From Dipetalonema caudispina (Eukaryota > Nematoda > Chromadorea > Rhabditida > Onchocercidae): a stretch of 64,000 nt of DNA. Position numbers and translations under genes: made by a program. The stretch's first letter is position 1, and each line of letters starts with the position of its first letter. Where the stretch lies: positions 124,001 to 188,000 of the forward strand of contig JABVXV010000045.1 of NCBI GenBank assembly GCA_013365325.1, read 5' to 3'. Positions 25,380 through 40,300 of the stretch are shown piece by piece. The notes below the pieces were generated by a model. The model made no database searches. It was not told the DNA's origin and worked only from the letters and a program-made list of their open reading frames with translations.

Positions 25380-28300
25380 CTGCAATTAAATTACATAATT
25401 AAGTATATACTTTTTGATTCATCTCACTGCTTCTAATAATCCATATAACTCTGCATAAATTTCATCGTAGGAATGCAAAAAACTAACATTAAATGGGGAA
25501 ATGTTGATTGAGCTGTTTGATGTGAAACAAACATTCATCCGGCTTGCTGGACTCAAAATTTCGTCTACTTTGGCATAAATTAAATCACTAATTTCTGGAT
25601 CGCTGTGTGTGTCATCTTTATAGCCCGTAAAAGGCTCTCTGGATGAGCCTTGATTCAATTCGAAATACTGCAAAGAAGGAAATTTGAAATTTCAGTTTGG
25701 AATTAAGCAACAAACTATTAAATCTTCTAGTTTATTAGCTTGAACCCTGATCTTGATGATCTTAAAATAGTCCGATAAGAGTATATGAAGGCCGCTAGGA
25801 CTCTTGACCTTTTATCTTTTAATTTATACGTTAAGAAATACTAATCAGCGTTTCACCTTATTCGGCGTCACTCCAACTTGATTGAGGTAGTCAGTGATTG
25901 AACTTGTAACTGATATATCATCCGGATCAATGCCTGAGTCAGGCATTGAATATGTTGCAGAATGATTCCCTACTTGTGTTTCCGTCAGTCTGAAGACGGT
26001 ATATTTGATGAATATACCTAATAAATTTAATAGCAAATAGAAACTTTTAAACAATTGTTGGAATCGACCATTGTTAGCTAATTTGAAAAAATAACGCGAC
26101 AAATTATGTCAAGTGACCATAAAATTTAAATCTATTTTGAATCAATGGTCGCTAGAAAATTATTTTTTTCAGTTTTTAAGCTTTTCATAACGTTCGTCAA
26201 ACGTGAAACTTACGGTTTAGAGAGAAGTTTTGCAGAGCTATTATTGATACGTGTGGAAGAATTCTGCAAAAGGACAAAGATGATGTTCCGTGCAAGACAG
26301 AAGATAAATAGTACTATCTCAGAAGTGGAAAATTTCATCCGAAAATAATACCTTAAATTTGGGGTAAGGTGAAGACGAGAATGGCGCAAGTTGTGTTTCT
26401 CGTTCAAAACACGGCGATGGTCGATTTAAATCTCCCACCACCGCAAAGTGACCTTTGTTAACATTATAAACCTAAAAAATTTTTAAAAAGCAAAAAGACA
26501 AAATTAAATTATTTAACAAGCCGAGTTTTATAAAAAGACAAAATTAACTTATTTAACAAGCTGAGCTTTAAAAACAAAGAGAAAATGCTCCTAGTGGACT
26601 TAAAAAGCAACTGAACATTTGATAAAGAATTTCACAAAATTCCCAAAAAAGGCATTCCATTCCGCTTCATCATCAACTAGTCGTTAGTCCAGCAAACATC
26701 AGCTGAAATTTCCGCGAACTTATTCCGCTATACTACGCCACTTCCGAGAACATTGCTACAGCAAGATAAGGGCCCTAGTTCCGGAACGCTTCATTCGGAT
26801 AATTTAATTCCAAAGCATTTCTTCGACTTAAAGAACTGGGAGGATCCCAGGAATTTGTTTACCTGTTTCATCGGTTTTGTGCGACTTCTCGTCCTCATAT
26901 TGATGATCAATGTAATAAGAATGAACAATAAAACAAAAAACAACAGCAACGAGCCGATGGTCAGGATTTGAGTTACTGTCAAGGTACTCGTTGTTGAGAA
27001 TACATCCAACGGCGAGAAGTCACCAATCTATAAATATGCAAATATGAGGACCGTTTTCATTTTTATTGCTCTCAAATTTCAAAACATTTGATATTTGCTA
27101 CATTAAAGCAAAAGAGTATACAATTACTACATGTAAATTTAATTTAAAGAGGAAATTCCAAATTTTAAAATCTCTTCAAATCTATCCGGATTAAGTAAAA
27201 AAATTACGGATAAAACGAAAGTGAGTATGTAGCAAACCTGAACGATCACTTTGGTACGAGAACTTTGTTTTGCACTGGAACTAGCGATTACCACAAATTC
27301 ATCACTTGTGACATTGGCGTCTGTCCTGAAAATTGTTGAAATATTTCATTTGTCAATTTATGACAAAGTTCTTTTGAGTCCAAGTAGAGCGAGAAACGTC
27401 CTCAGACCAATAAATCACTAAATGAGGCTAAATCAAGTACTTGTCGCGAATCAGAAAGGAATTCATGAATTTTGGATAAACACTATCCTAAATTCAAAAC
27501 CATCCTCTACATCGTACCTGTTAAGTTTGTATAATAGCATAATTTGTCCTGTACTTGGATCAATACTTAAATATCGCGCCGCACTTCCTTGCATTTCGTA
27601 CTGGATGACACCATCTATACCCGAGTCATGATCTATCGCTGATACGACTCCAATACGTTGTCCAACTTGGATGCTTCTCGAAATCTGACATAGTTTTGAA
27701 GTTACCATACTTTTTTTTCGATATTTTGCCAGAAGCATAACTTGCTGGCAAACATGACAGTGTTTTGGATGTCAACTGTTCTTGGCTGGTTTAAAATTGA
27801 ATCTTTTCAAAATTTAGTATCTTTTGTAGCTGCCATTAAATACTTTTGTTCTAATTTTCCCCGTTTCTCAATCATTCGTTCTTTCTTACTTCATGCCTCG
27901 AAATGGTATGCTACTACGGTTTGACCTAATCCGTTTGAGCAAAACAAAATTCTTCTCGGAAAGAAATACATATAAGAAGATTCATTCCTCTACTTTTTAA
28001 TCAATGTGAGTAAAAGTCAAATTTGTAAACGTATAAATAAAGGTAGACCAGTAATTCGTCCTAACTCTTATGAGAAAATGCAATGTCCATCACTACATTA
28101 TATATATAATGGCTTACTTGAAAGACATAATTAGTTTCGGTGAAAACCGGTGGGTATTCATCAATACCAAGAACTCGGATACGAACCGGTACTGTTGCTG
28201 ATCGATTCTGGCTATCTTGAACTTTCAGGGTGAATTCATATTTCGTTTGCGTTTCGAAATCCAATTCTTTGATAAGTATTACTTGGCCAGTACTTCTATT

Positions 28301-31300
28301 GCATATAAATGACTGAAGTAATAATAGATATTTAAGTAATTGTAGAAAAACACTGAAATTTCGGACAATTTTCCAAGTCAAAATGGAGGATAAAAAAGTA
28401 ATTGCTTCGAAACAGTAATACTAATTGAAATTTCTTAAAACAAAGACATCGATAATGTAAATACTAAACTGAGGTAATATAGAAATATAGTTGTAATGCA
28501 GGAAGAAATTCGATAATTTGTCGTTATTTTGTTAAGAGAAGTCTCAATTTACTAACTCATAAATTTCTGAAAGAGATTTTGTCCCGAAATAGATTGAAAT
28601 GGTTTGAAGTCAAGTGCTAGCATGGTTAAAAATTGAGCCCTAATAAGGTATATTAAAAGTAAATTTGAAAAGGATTCACCTCATTGGTATCTGTTATTGT
28701 GTAAATCCAATCTTCACCTGGCAATCCTAATTTACTGACAGCTTTTGAACGTAAGACAATACTTCCTCTCGGTAAATCTTCGAATACGACTGTTTCATAT
28801 TGCGGAACGATAAAGAATGGAGCAGTAGATGATGAGAAATCGGAATTAAAACGGATTCGAACTGAGGTCCAGTTCAATCGAGCTGGTGTTCCATTGTCGA
28901 TAGCCGCGATTAACAAGTTATTAAGGGTATCATTCAAATGCATTTCCTCAATATCAACATTTTTCTCGAGATACAATACTCCCGACGAACTGTTCAAGTT
29001 GAACATCCCGTAATCATTTCCAGATAGTATTTGATAAGAAATGCGTCCGTTATCACCACTATCATTATCCATAGCCATAAATCTGGCAATATTTTTTAAT
29101 GAAATAATTTGAATTTTCTAATTTGTTAACTAATGCTAACCAAAGTGGCGAAAGTTGCCTAAATATTCGAGTAAAACATTCACGAATTACTGCAAACAAA
29201 GATGTTTTTATAAAAATCCAATTCATTCGGAAACTATTCTTTATAATAATAGGCTGCTTACAACACTTCCAAATAATAATTCATACTGATAAGTTTGAAA
29301 TTCTAAACATTTGCGAATGAATGATAGCGTAAATAAATAAACGAAATATCCATCAATGATTTAATTCAACTGAACTTTCATCTTTCACGTCTTTCTACCC
29401 TTTTCCGCAAAATAAAAAATATATCTTAGTGTAATATATGAAATATGGCATTATGATATCACGATAATACGGGACATGTATATATATGGTATGATTCTGA
29501 AGAAACATATTACCGAACTCCCTAATGCCTCTGTACCCAAATAGAAGAATAGCTTACGACATACCTCGCCAACACTTCATTTGTAATCATTCCTTCACTA
29601 ATCGTTATTTCATCAATTTTTTCTGTAAAATATGGCACATTATCATTTAAATCCATTACTTTCACGTACACTTTTGCGGATGAATTGTATGCAGCATGTG
29701 GTGACGATGCCTCAACCTGAAAATCATTCATTAACATTTCTGATTTGCTTTCACGCAGTATCTTTACACGTGAACTTCTCCACTTCATCTGTTTCGTAAC
29801 TAAGAATCTAAAAAATAGAACCAACCAAGAATTCAAATTCACTTTTGAATTCAGCATCGACTGGATATTTCAGAAAAATCGAGCCGTCGCGGAGAATGCC
29901 GAAAACATTGACAAGGTCGAAATTTTGAATCCTTAACAATGAGTCTGTCGGTAACTCGTCCATTAAAGTTACTCTGCCAAATGCAATGTATGGACGCGCG
30001 TTTTCCGGTATTGTAAAACTGAAGCTGATACAATTGTTTTGTGATTGAAAATAGGTCGAAATGAGATCCGTTTGGAAGTACGGGATGTTAAACTACTTTG
30101 TTTGCAAAAAAATTGAAAGGATTTCACCATCAGAAAACTTTCTCGAAAACTTCAAACGATCAGTCCGATTTTTTCTGAATAGGATGAACATGATGCCGGC
30201 ATTATAATAAAGCTATACTTGAATGATGTTTCACTGAATCGTATGGGTTTCCGCTCGTAATCTGCAACTCCAACATTGATTTGGACAGCAACGATCGAAC
30301 TTTGTACAGGTTTGCCCTGATCGAATGCGTGGACCTTCAGATAATATGTCGACTGATCTTCCAGCTTGCCGACTACTAGCAGATCACCTGGAATTTTATT
30401 TGATCAGAATAACAAAGCAGTCGTAAAGGTGGTGAAGACGAGTAATTATGTAACAAAGTCATCTGAAATTTCAATTCCAACTGAAGATATTCTAGGCATG
30501 ATCAAGTATCTGCAATTGTTTCAAAATTGTTCTTCTGCCAGCTGCTTTACATACGAATAGTTAATCAATTATACCTGATTCAGGATTAATCCTAAAATTC
30601 TTCATGCTATTCATAGCCAGTTCATAGCGTACTGTACCAGCAAGTCCTGTATCCGGATCATTTGCTCGTATTTTAGCAATCGTTGAACCTAACTCGACAT
30701 CTTTTGCGACATTGATCAGATAGAACTGTTCTTCGAATTGGGGTACATTATCGTTAACATCTTCCACAATTATCCGTAATGTAGCACGTGAGGTATTTTC
30801 ACCGTCTGTCACCTGTAAAAAATTCCGAATACTCTAAAACCGGAATTAGTTGTCTTTCACTAAGATATCATATCTCATTGATATGGAAAAGAATGCAACT
30901 ATTCGGCGTAGTATATACTTGCATGATTGGACATAAATGTATTTTTAAGTTAGCAATTGTTGGTGTATTACTGAGACTATAATGAATACCACCTGAATAT
31001 GAACGATATGCTCCTTGTTGGTTTCGTAATCCAAATTTTGAATCAGAAATATCTTTCCAGTAAATGGATCAATTTCGAACAGATCACTGGGTGATACTAA
31101 GCTGTATTCCAGTTGTGTATCAGCGTCCACATCTGTCGCTACTACCGTTCCTATTAAAGTGCCGTATGTTGCTGCTGCAAATGCAAATTTCTTGAAAATT
31201 CTCGTACATTTTAATTCAAAATGCAATGCATTATCGAATGTTTATTCAATGTATGTAATAGTTTGAACCTTCTACAGATGAATAACAGTGTTTTCTTGCT

Positions 31301-34300
31301 TAAGATTACTACGGTAGATGTTCTACCGTACTTCGTCGATTCAAAAAGTGCCATACAGTATAGGACAGACTTTGCAGCAGACAAATCAATAAATAAGAAT
31401 TCATCTAAAATTTATGTCTATTTTTTGTATTCTAATTTCAAAAATGTTGAGTTGAAAATTAGTTAAAAAAGAAATACAAATCATGAATCAAAGACTAACA
31501 TTCGAATACTTTCCGAGCCTTCAGCATTGGAAATGATGGAATGTTATCGTTTCTATTGATCACTAAATTAACCAACTTTTAAAATTGATTCATGAATTCC
31601 AAAAATCTGAATAATCCATAGAAGAACTTTCCTTTTCAATTTTTTGTCTGTTTTCGTATGCTATCATTATATTAAACTGTCACATCAAATACCTACTTAT
31701 CTAAACAAATAAAGCGTGATTATAAAATATCCTATTTATCATCTTTTTTATACGTTGTTAGGTGGTAAACGGTTAAACGAAAAGATAAGGCTGAATAAAT
31801 ATTAATTACGTTTCTTTATACATGATATAAATTGTTAAGTAACATTATTCATTTCTCAATTCTACTTTAAATTCTCCAGAAATCCTTCAAAAAATGAGTA
31901 ACCTCGTATGTGTATATCCGTTTCAGGTGTGTTTTTGACATTACCCGTTCCGATTACTTTCAAAGTATAAACATTTTCAATCTCGTAATCTAATTCTTGC
32001 GCCGTTGTTATGCGCCCATCGTCATCGATATCGAATGCTGCATCCATATTGCCACTTACAATACTGTATGCCAATGGTGCATCTTCAGTTAAACGATCTA
32101 AGCTACGAACCTGAAAATTTCTGAAACTTGCAGATCTTTTGTGGCAGTGAAATGTGAAACGATATATGCATGATAATAAGATATGTATGTGGCATGTTAT
32201 GAGAAATAGTAGGTTTAATGAATAATTATGTACAAAAGGACTGTTTGTTCGTGTAATAAATCTTTGAAAGGTTGTTTAAGAGGACGAATAAGAATCTAAG
32301 GAAATTTTTAATCCGTTCAATACTGCTTTGGCTAAATATAATTAAAACATCGATGCAGTGTTCTAGCCTGATCTCATGGGAACTGTATTTTTTTTCAGGT
32401 TAATTTTAGAATTCTAATATCTTTTAAGAGGTAATTTGATTCATAGCTTAGCAATTTTTCAAGAAATACCTGAAGTATGAATTGTCCACGTTGTTCACCT
32501 TCGTTAATAAAGCCAATATAATGTTCACTTAGAAACTGTGGTTCTTTTAATGTCAGCTCTGCTTTAGATCTGATCAAATGAAGCTGAATGCTAAGTTCCG
32601 ATGATAACACTCGTGAAACTCCTTGGTCTTCCGCCTTTACTTTGATTATATATTCACTCTGGGAGGTTGGGAAATCTCTGAAAAAAATAAACTATTCCAT
32701 TCTTATGGTGTTTTTGATTCTTAGATTTTGTGGATTTTCGCACTTCATATTTCTTACTAGAAAGTATTTTTTCACAAGCTGAAATTTCCAAACACCTGGC
32801 AAAAATGATTTCTCCGGTATCAGCACGAATATCCAAGAGACCGCTAGCATCTTCTATAATGCTGTAGACAATTTTGCCACTTGGACCTTCATCTTGATCT
32901 ATAGCTGATAGCCTATGAAAAACAAATATTATTTCCTTATGCAAAATGCTTGAACATGGAACTTTTAAAGAAATCTAGAAAGTTTTGAACGAATTAAAAA
33001 ATTCATTCACTTTCTTTTAAAGGATTTGATTGGAGAAGAAATCCGATAGAGCTGCTAGGCTAAGATGAATTTTTGTTCCGAAATTCTTTCTTTTCCAATT
33101 TTTGGAAAGAACGAATAAATACATAAGCTCTCGCTCACCTTCCTAATATTTCGCCAATTCGTCTGCTGTCATCGATTTCTATTAATTTCGGAAAACCATC
33201 GTCGAAAACAGGCACATTATCGTTCTCATCGGTTACCGTGATCCGCAATGTGCAAGTATCCTGGAAAAAAAATAAGAATTCCAGAATGATAAAAATTTTC
33301 AATGAAATAATTTTTAAAATTTGATCGCCATTGCGTACTTACAGCTCGTTTTGGAATGCCTTGATCTTCAGCAGTAATCACCAAAAAATACTGCGATTGT
33401 TGTTCACGATCCAATTCACGACATGATAGTAATCCCGTGGAAGAATTGATAAAAAAAGCCGAATTTTCGTTTCCAGCTGGCAATTCAAAAAAGTGACTTA
33501 GGCAGCAACGAATTATTGCTCAATTTTGAAAATTTTCATCCTTTTCGTTCTGGTAATTTAAAATATGCCAGTGAATTTTAGGGAACTTAGTCGTTGTTAA
33601 CTTTCAAAGGATTTCTCCTCATACTTTAGTAAATCCGAGGATATGTCATTATAATTCTTGTAACACCACTGTAATCAGTCGATAATCGAAAAGATGCTCA
33701 CCGACTATTTTGTAAAAAATTTCACCATCACTGCCTTTATCTTCATCCCAAGCATAAATACGAGTGAGGTGTTTTGCGGCAAGATTTTCACGTATTGTTA
33801 AATTACCGCAACTTGCTGAAGAAATTCGTGGTGGATATTGATTAGCACCAGTTACGCGCAAATGGACAGATGCCCAGTCGACCAATCTCTCTTCTCCCGA
33901 TGCTGTTACTAAACGATCTTTTTTTTTGGAACGTAATGATCTCAAAACAAGCAAAAAAACTTTTTTGAAATGAAGAAATTTTAAAATATTCTTTGAGATA
34001 TAGGGATTGCTTTTTCTATGAAATCGTTCTTATGTTTCGAGTAATTCATCGAAGTGTCGGCGGCTGAATCATCTCGTTTAATTAAATTTCTAAATGTAAA
34101 ATATTCCCACAACAGATTTTCTGTTTTACATATATTTCATTCAAAAATTTGTCGCAAATTGTTCTGAGAGCAATTTGACTTTTCTAAAGCTTGTGGATGA
34201 CTGGAAAGGGAAATTCTGAAGCTAGTTTTTGAAACCCTTTTTTTTTTAAAAAAAAAAAAAGACTCTTACCAAGCCAGTCATAATTTCCAGGTGTAATTCC

Positions 34301-37300
34301 CCTCAATAGTATCAATTTTCCATCATCCGATAATTTCAAAATGTTATTTTTCGAAACAAAGTATGGAAACAATTTCATATGTGGCCATTCACTTCCTACT
34401 GCAGAAATGTTGAATATTATTACTGGTAATCAATAAATAATAATAGCGATTTATTATCCCGTGTTAACTTGCTAGTAAATTAAATGACACATGGATTACT
34501 GTTCAGTTATCATCAAAACATTATTACTGTAAATTATGCATAGCTATTATTCATTTTCTTTTCATTAAATTGGTTTCTACCTATTTTGAGATTGTATCGA
34601 TAGCACTTACTGTTGGCGAAGAAGTCAAGCAAGATAGATCCAGAAATGACACTACTATTTATACTAATAAAATATTTCCGTTCCGGGAAAAATTTCCATT
34701 GTCGATAACGTGAATCAAACTTAACGGTGATATTTTTTTCCGCGTACTTCGGTGGTACACCATTATCGCTGGCACGAATCCGTATACTTCGTTCATCGTT
34801 GAAACGATGTTTGAGTACCAAGACACCTATAATATTTCATTATCTCTTAGCAATTTAGACGTTTTGTATCTCTTGAATGTTTACTGATCACAGATTTCAT
34901 TTAGATGCCAAATTAGTCAAGCTTTAATCAAATTATGATATGATTAGATATTATTATTCCTCAACGTATTTTAGAATGCTTCTCTTAATGCGAAGCCATT
35001 GTATGACACGAAGGAAATAGATATGAAGTACCGCTATTCGGTTCGATAATGAATGCATCATCCATATTGCCTTCCACAAGCGCATAGGTGATTTTAGCAT
35101 TATCGCCAGCATCATCGTCAACAGCAACGACATGATGGATGATATCGCCATCAACAAATTCATCACCTATCGTTATCTTTTGTGAACTGAAAAAATTCTA
35201 TAAGTACATGGAATTTGCAAGATTATCACTTAAATTTAGTGAAATTGAAATCTGACAGTAGCAACAGTTACCTAAGATTGTCGCTCAAAAAATGACGAGA
35301 AAGTTATCACCGACAGTGCTATATGGTTGCATATAAATTTTATAAAGACAACTTTTTAAAGCAAATATTATTCGTAGAAGAAAGAGAGAAACCTTAAAAA
35401 TTGCGGTTGATGATCGTTGATATCTTCGATATCAATAAAAACAGCACAATAAGAACGCTTTGCCACGTCCCGATACTTATCTTCCACTTCTACCACCAGA
35501 AACAACGACAAGTCCTAGAATTATTCCATAGGTCAGTTAAGTCCAAATCAAATATGTTCTAATTTTCTCTATCATCTTTATTTCTGCCACCTTTTTTCAA
35601 CCACATCCTGCTCGCCTTTCTCACAGATGTTATTCTCCTGAAATCCCTGAATAGCCATGGACCTTCTCAAATATTTCTAACCATTCATCTTTTCCAACCT
35701 TAGAAATCACTTCATTTCAACTGATTCGAATATTTTGAAGTTTGAACGAGCTAATAATATTTCACACGTTCAAATTTTAAGTAGATTTATTTGGCTGACC
35801 TGTTCCCAATGTAACGAATGGATCAATAGTATCTCAGCAGTGTCTGGATCAATTGAAAATAAGTCTATTGAACCTTCAACTATCGAATAACTCAACTGTC
35901 CATCAAACCCTTTTTCGATATGCTCAGCAGATACTTCTCCAATTACCGATCCTTAATTGCAACACCAATACAGGAGAAAAACACCACAAAAAAAGTCAAA
36001 GCCAGTTCTGTGCTCTTCAAGTTTTACTCTGCATGGATTACCTGTCTGCTCATCTTCTTTAACCGTGAAAAATCGTGGACAACCGGAAAACTGAGGCCAG
36101 TGGATATTTGCTGGCTCTACTTCGATATACACATTTTGTTGTTCAACTCGATTATAATCTGATAAATTCCACTTTTGGATTTTGAGGAGATAACTTTTAT
36201 CACGAGTCCAACGGACAGTTGTTGCTAGATATAATGTAGAAGTGATACTATCCAGATAGAATGCATCTGTCTGAAGACGTTAATTTTAGTTCAATTTATC
36301 ACAATGAAATTATTAAAATTGATAAATTCCATCAAAAACAAACCTTTCTGATTTTATGAATAATTCATCTTCGCAAAAAAGATACTCATAGAAAAATCGC
36401 TTCTTCATATCTGTTCGTTTACAAAAGTTCATTTAAACAAAGATAAAAATTCACCTCATTTTCCAAATGCCAAAATGTCCCACTACTCCTTTCATTGCTC
36501 AGTGTCACCAATTTTGAACCAATTGGAGCAGTCTTTGGTATCCTGAAACTGAACCGGTTATTTCAAGACTTCAACTGTATCAATCTACTTATATTATATT
36601 TTCGACATTTTTAACAAAATACGATGGATTCTTTGAAATAGGTCGATATAATTTAACCTGAACATACATATCACTAACCTTATCACAGTTGTCTTATCGC
36701 CTAGATGTGAGACTCCCAAAGTTGATGTACGAATGGCAAATGTAATTTGTTTTGGACGTCCATCATTATCAAATGCTATTATGGAAAGCGTTCTACTGTC
36801 TTTTATTGTTGTTGCATTGAAATATGCCGAAGTGCGAAGAGTATTGTTCCAAATTTCAAAATTACTTGAGATATCTAGAAGTAAAATTAACTTCTTTCAT
36901 TCAGCAGCAGTTATCTTTTTCGGACAGCTACAAAAAGATCGAAAGAATATTAGTACCTCTTTCAGTATTTTTAAACTGAAATATTAAACTGTACTTTTCT
37001 AGAAAATTTGAGTCGAAATGTATACCGCTCATTTCGATTTCCCATCTGGCAACATCCGTTGCATTAAGTATCTTTAATAAACAGCCCGATATGCATTTTT
37101 CATTGATCCTACAAGTTCATAAAGTCAGTATAAGCTGTTAATGGAAACTATGAATTTCAAATATTCGATCAAATTCCGATAGAATTCCTTTTGAATAATG
37201 CAATGAATTAGACTAAATGAACGTTAAAGAGTTATGCTTTTTAATAATATCCGGATAACTGATGATACTTCAGACATAAATTGGATAATCTCACAAAATT

Positions 37301-40300
37301 CAACAGCAGCAACCATCGAATTACTGTCCTGATCTAATGGCAGTGGAAAAAATTAGGAATAATTTCATGCTTAATTAATAACTTTCCGGATTTATCCTTG
37401 AAGAAAAAAGTACATATGTTTACTTAATGATGCGATCCACTGGTTCCAGAAATTTGACTTTAGAAAGTATTTTTCCGACAATGATGTGAATTGGACAGAT
37501 AGTTGACCGAGCTTGCCTGTCACCATTTCGATCTAGAACTATTACCGACAGGTGGCTTTCTTTCCTGCAGTCTTTTTCAGAAAGTTTCCTTTTCATCAAT
37601 AATTCTCCTATAATGATAAATAATTCGATTTCATAAACAGCTGTGTTTGTAGTATTTTCAAGTATCAAGCATAAAATGAAAACAAAATCAGTAATTAATA
37701 ATGTGAAGACTTTATTAAATATTGCAAATATTGTCTTATATATCCAAATTTAGTTCTCAAAGCAAAATTCGGAATAATTATAACTCATTTTCTAAAATCT
37801 AAGATTCGACTGCCTTTGCTTGTTATCCTATCCGATGTATAACAAATGTTATTGTTTTTCATAGAAAGTTATCTAATCATATGTATCATATGTACCGTTA
37901 TTTTGAATAGCGAAATTGACATCCTCTACTTGTAATCGATAAAATAAGCTCCCGTTTAAACCTTCATCTGGATCTGTTGCAATTACTTTTCCAAATGTTG
38001 CACCAATATCGATTTCACCAGTAAACGTAAAGGAATTCGTCGTTGGACACGATGGTGAATTATCATTTATATCCAAAATTTTGACGTGAACAGTTGCTTG
38101 AGATAAAAGTTCTGGCTGAAAACGCTCCACAGAACTTTTGATTTTTTAAACATTCATGGTTCAAAGTTGAAACTGCCAAATAGACATCTCAAGTAAATTG
38201 GCGCCAAATGATGTTCAGTTTCCATTTTTATTTAATAAGATCCTGACATCCTCTCAGGTAAATTTAAGTTCTTAAGTAAGAAAAATACAAAACTACACTT
38301 TTCCGTGGTCGCTAGTAATGACAAGTAAATGATATTCGGCAATCGTTTCACGATCAAGCATAGCTTTCACGAAAATATTTCCGGTCAGCGGATGGATACC
38401 AAAATCACGATTTTCTTCACTTAGCCAATAAGAAATCCTGGCATTCTGTTCGCTATCCAAATCTTTTGCTTGAACTGTTAGAATGTCTGTCATAAGTTGG
38501 ATATCTTCCGGTACCTGAATTTCCCATTAATTTCTGACTAAACATAATCTGTTTGAGACATACGATAACTTGTAAGATATATCAGATTTCAATCTATGGT
38601 GAAAAGTTGTTGGGTGTTTTCTGCAATCTTTTGTTCTGTGCAATAAATGGTCAATTTACCTCAACGTAATACATGTGTTCCGTGAATTCAGGCTTGTTGT
38701 CATTGACATCGAGAACATTAAGCACGACGGTGATGTTGGAAAAACGTGATGGTATCCCTTGATCCCGTGCTTGTATAACCAAAGAATACTTATTAATCAT
38801 TTCAAAGTCCAAGCTGGCCATCAATGTTAATTCACCACTTAACGGCCGAACGGAAACTGGACATGGCGGTTCACTTTGTAACAGTGTATAAGTCAATTCG
38901 CCGTTCTGAATTATTCTCAAATTACTTAAAGATTATACTGCAGAAACCATTTGAATGATAGGAACATTGAGAAGAAAAGGACCTGAAAACTAAAGCATGA
39001 ATATTACTTGATGGATGAAAAAAAAGTTAATTTAATGTAAAAAGAATTGATGAATACAAAAGATTAACAATATAATTTCAAATATGTGATTATAGCAAAG
39101 GAGAAACTTTTAATCATTAAAAAATGATTGGAAAGTAATGGTTAAATATTCATACACCCTACAATATATAAGTGTCCATTTATTCTTTTGGATGATATTT
39201 TTAAAATGAGTCCCGTAACTAAAAAAAATGTTCGAAAATAGTTGTTGTCATCAATTGTGCTGCAAAGGAGATAAGAATAGATAACCTTCCCGCGATCCTT
39301 ATCATAAGCTTGTACAGCAAAAAATGGCTGATGTGTCGGATGATTCTCGTAAATATATGATTCCACTTTGTCCATTTCAAAGATTGGAGAGTTGTCATTG
39401 GCATCGGTTAATTTGATAAGAACTTGCGTGTAGTTCGTTCCACCACTTTCCATCCGTGCCTGTACAAAACGAAAGAATTCTTCTCTGATCACATTTTGCA
39501 TATAATTTAATGGAATTTAAATTAATGATTACCTGTACATTAAGTAATAACTGTTCCCATTTGTCAGCGTCCAAATATTGAGCAATGCTAATTTGGCCAT
39601 TTTTAGCATCAATTGAGAAGAAGTGATCAGAATCTCCAGAATATACGCTATAGCTTACTGGAAATGACCCTTCAGCTTTAACCTAAAACCATTTGTATAA
39701 AAGTTTAAGTGATTGTCCAGATCGGAAAACATTCGTGGAATCAAGCTAAACTATAGTTTTACTGAAGTGATAAAAGCTGTCTTTAAAAAAATAAAAAGAT
39801 GTCGAGCAGTAATAAAAGCAAAAATTCTCATTTATTACTATTCTGAATTATTTAAGCATAGCAAAACTTACTTCTCCGATCGCAATGCCTGGAAGGGTTT
39901 CTTCTAAAACGCTAAATTGGTATAGTATACTGGTAAATTGTGGAGTTGGTATGGAGCTATTGATAACACTGATGTGAACGACAGCCTGAAATTTAAAAAT
40001 CTCTTAAATTAATCTGAAAACAGGAAATATGAAAATATTCCTACGACTTAAAAATTAATGAATTATGGTCAATACTGACAAGATGAAAAGAATTGTAAGT
40101 CACTACTACTCTTTTCGGTAACATTCCGAAAACTGTGAGATATACCTGCTTTTCGCTAATCAATCCACTTCCGTCAACAGCTTCCACCCTCAAATGATAA
40201 TCTTCCCTTGATAATTTGTTATGTATATATAGATGACCTGACTTTGAATCCAGTCGGAAAGCGTCCGATTCTTCGGTTGCAAATCGATAATGTACCTTAA

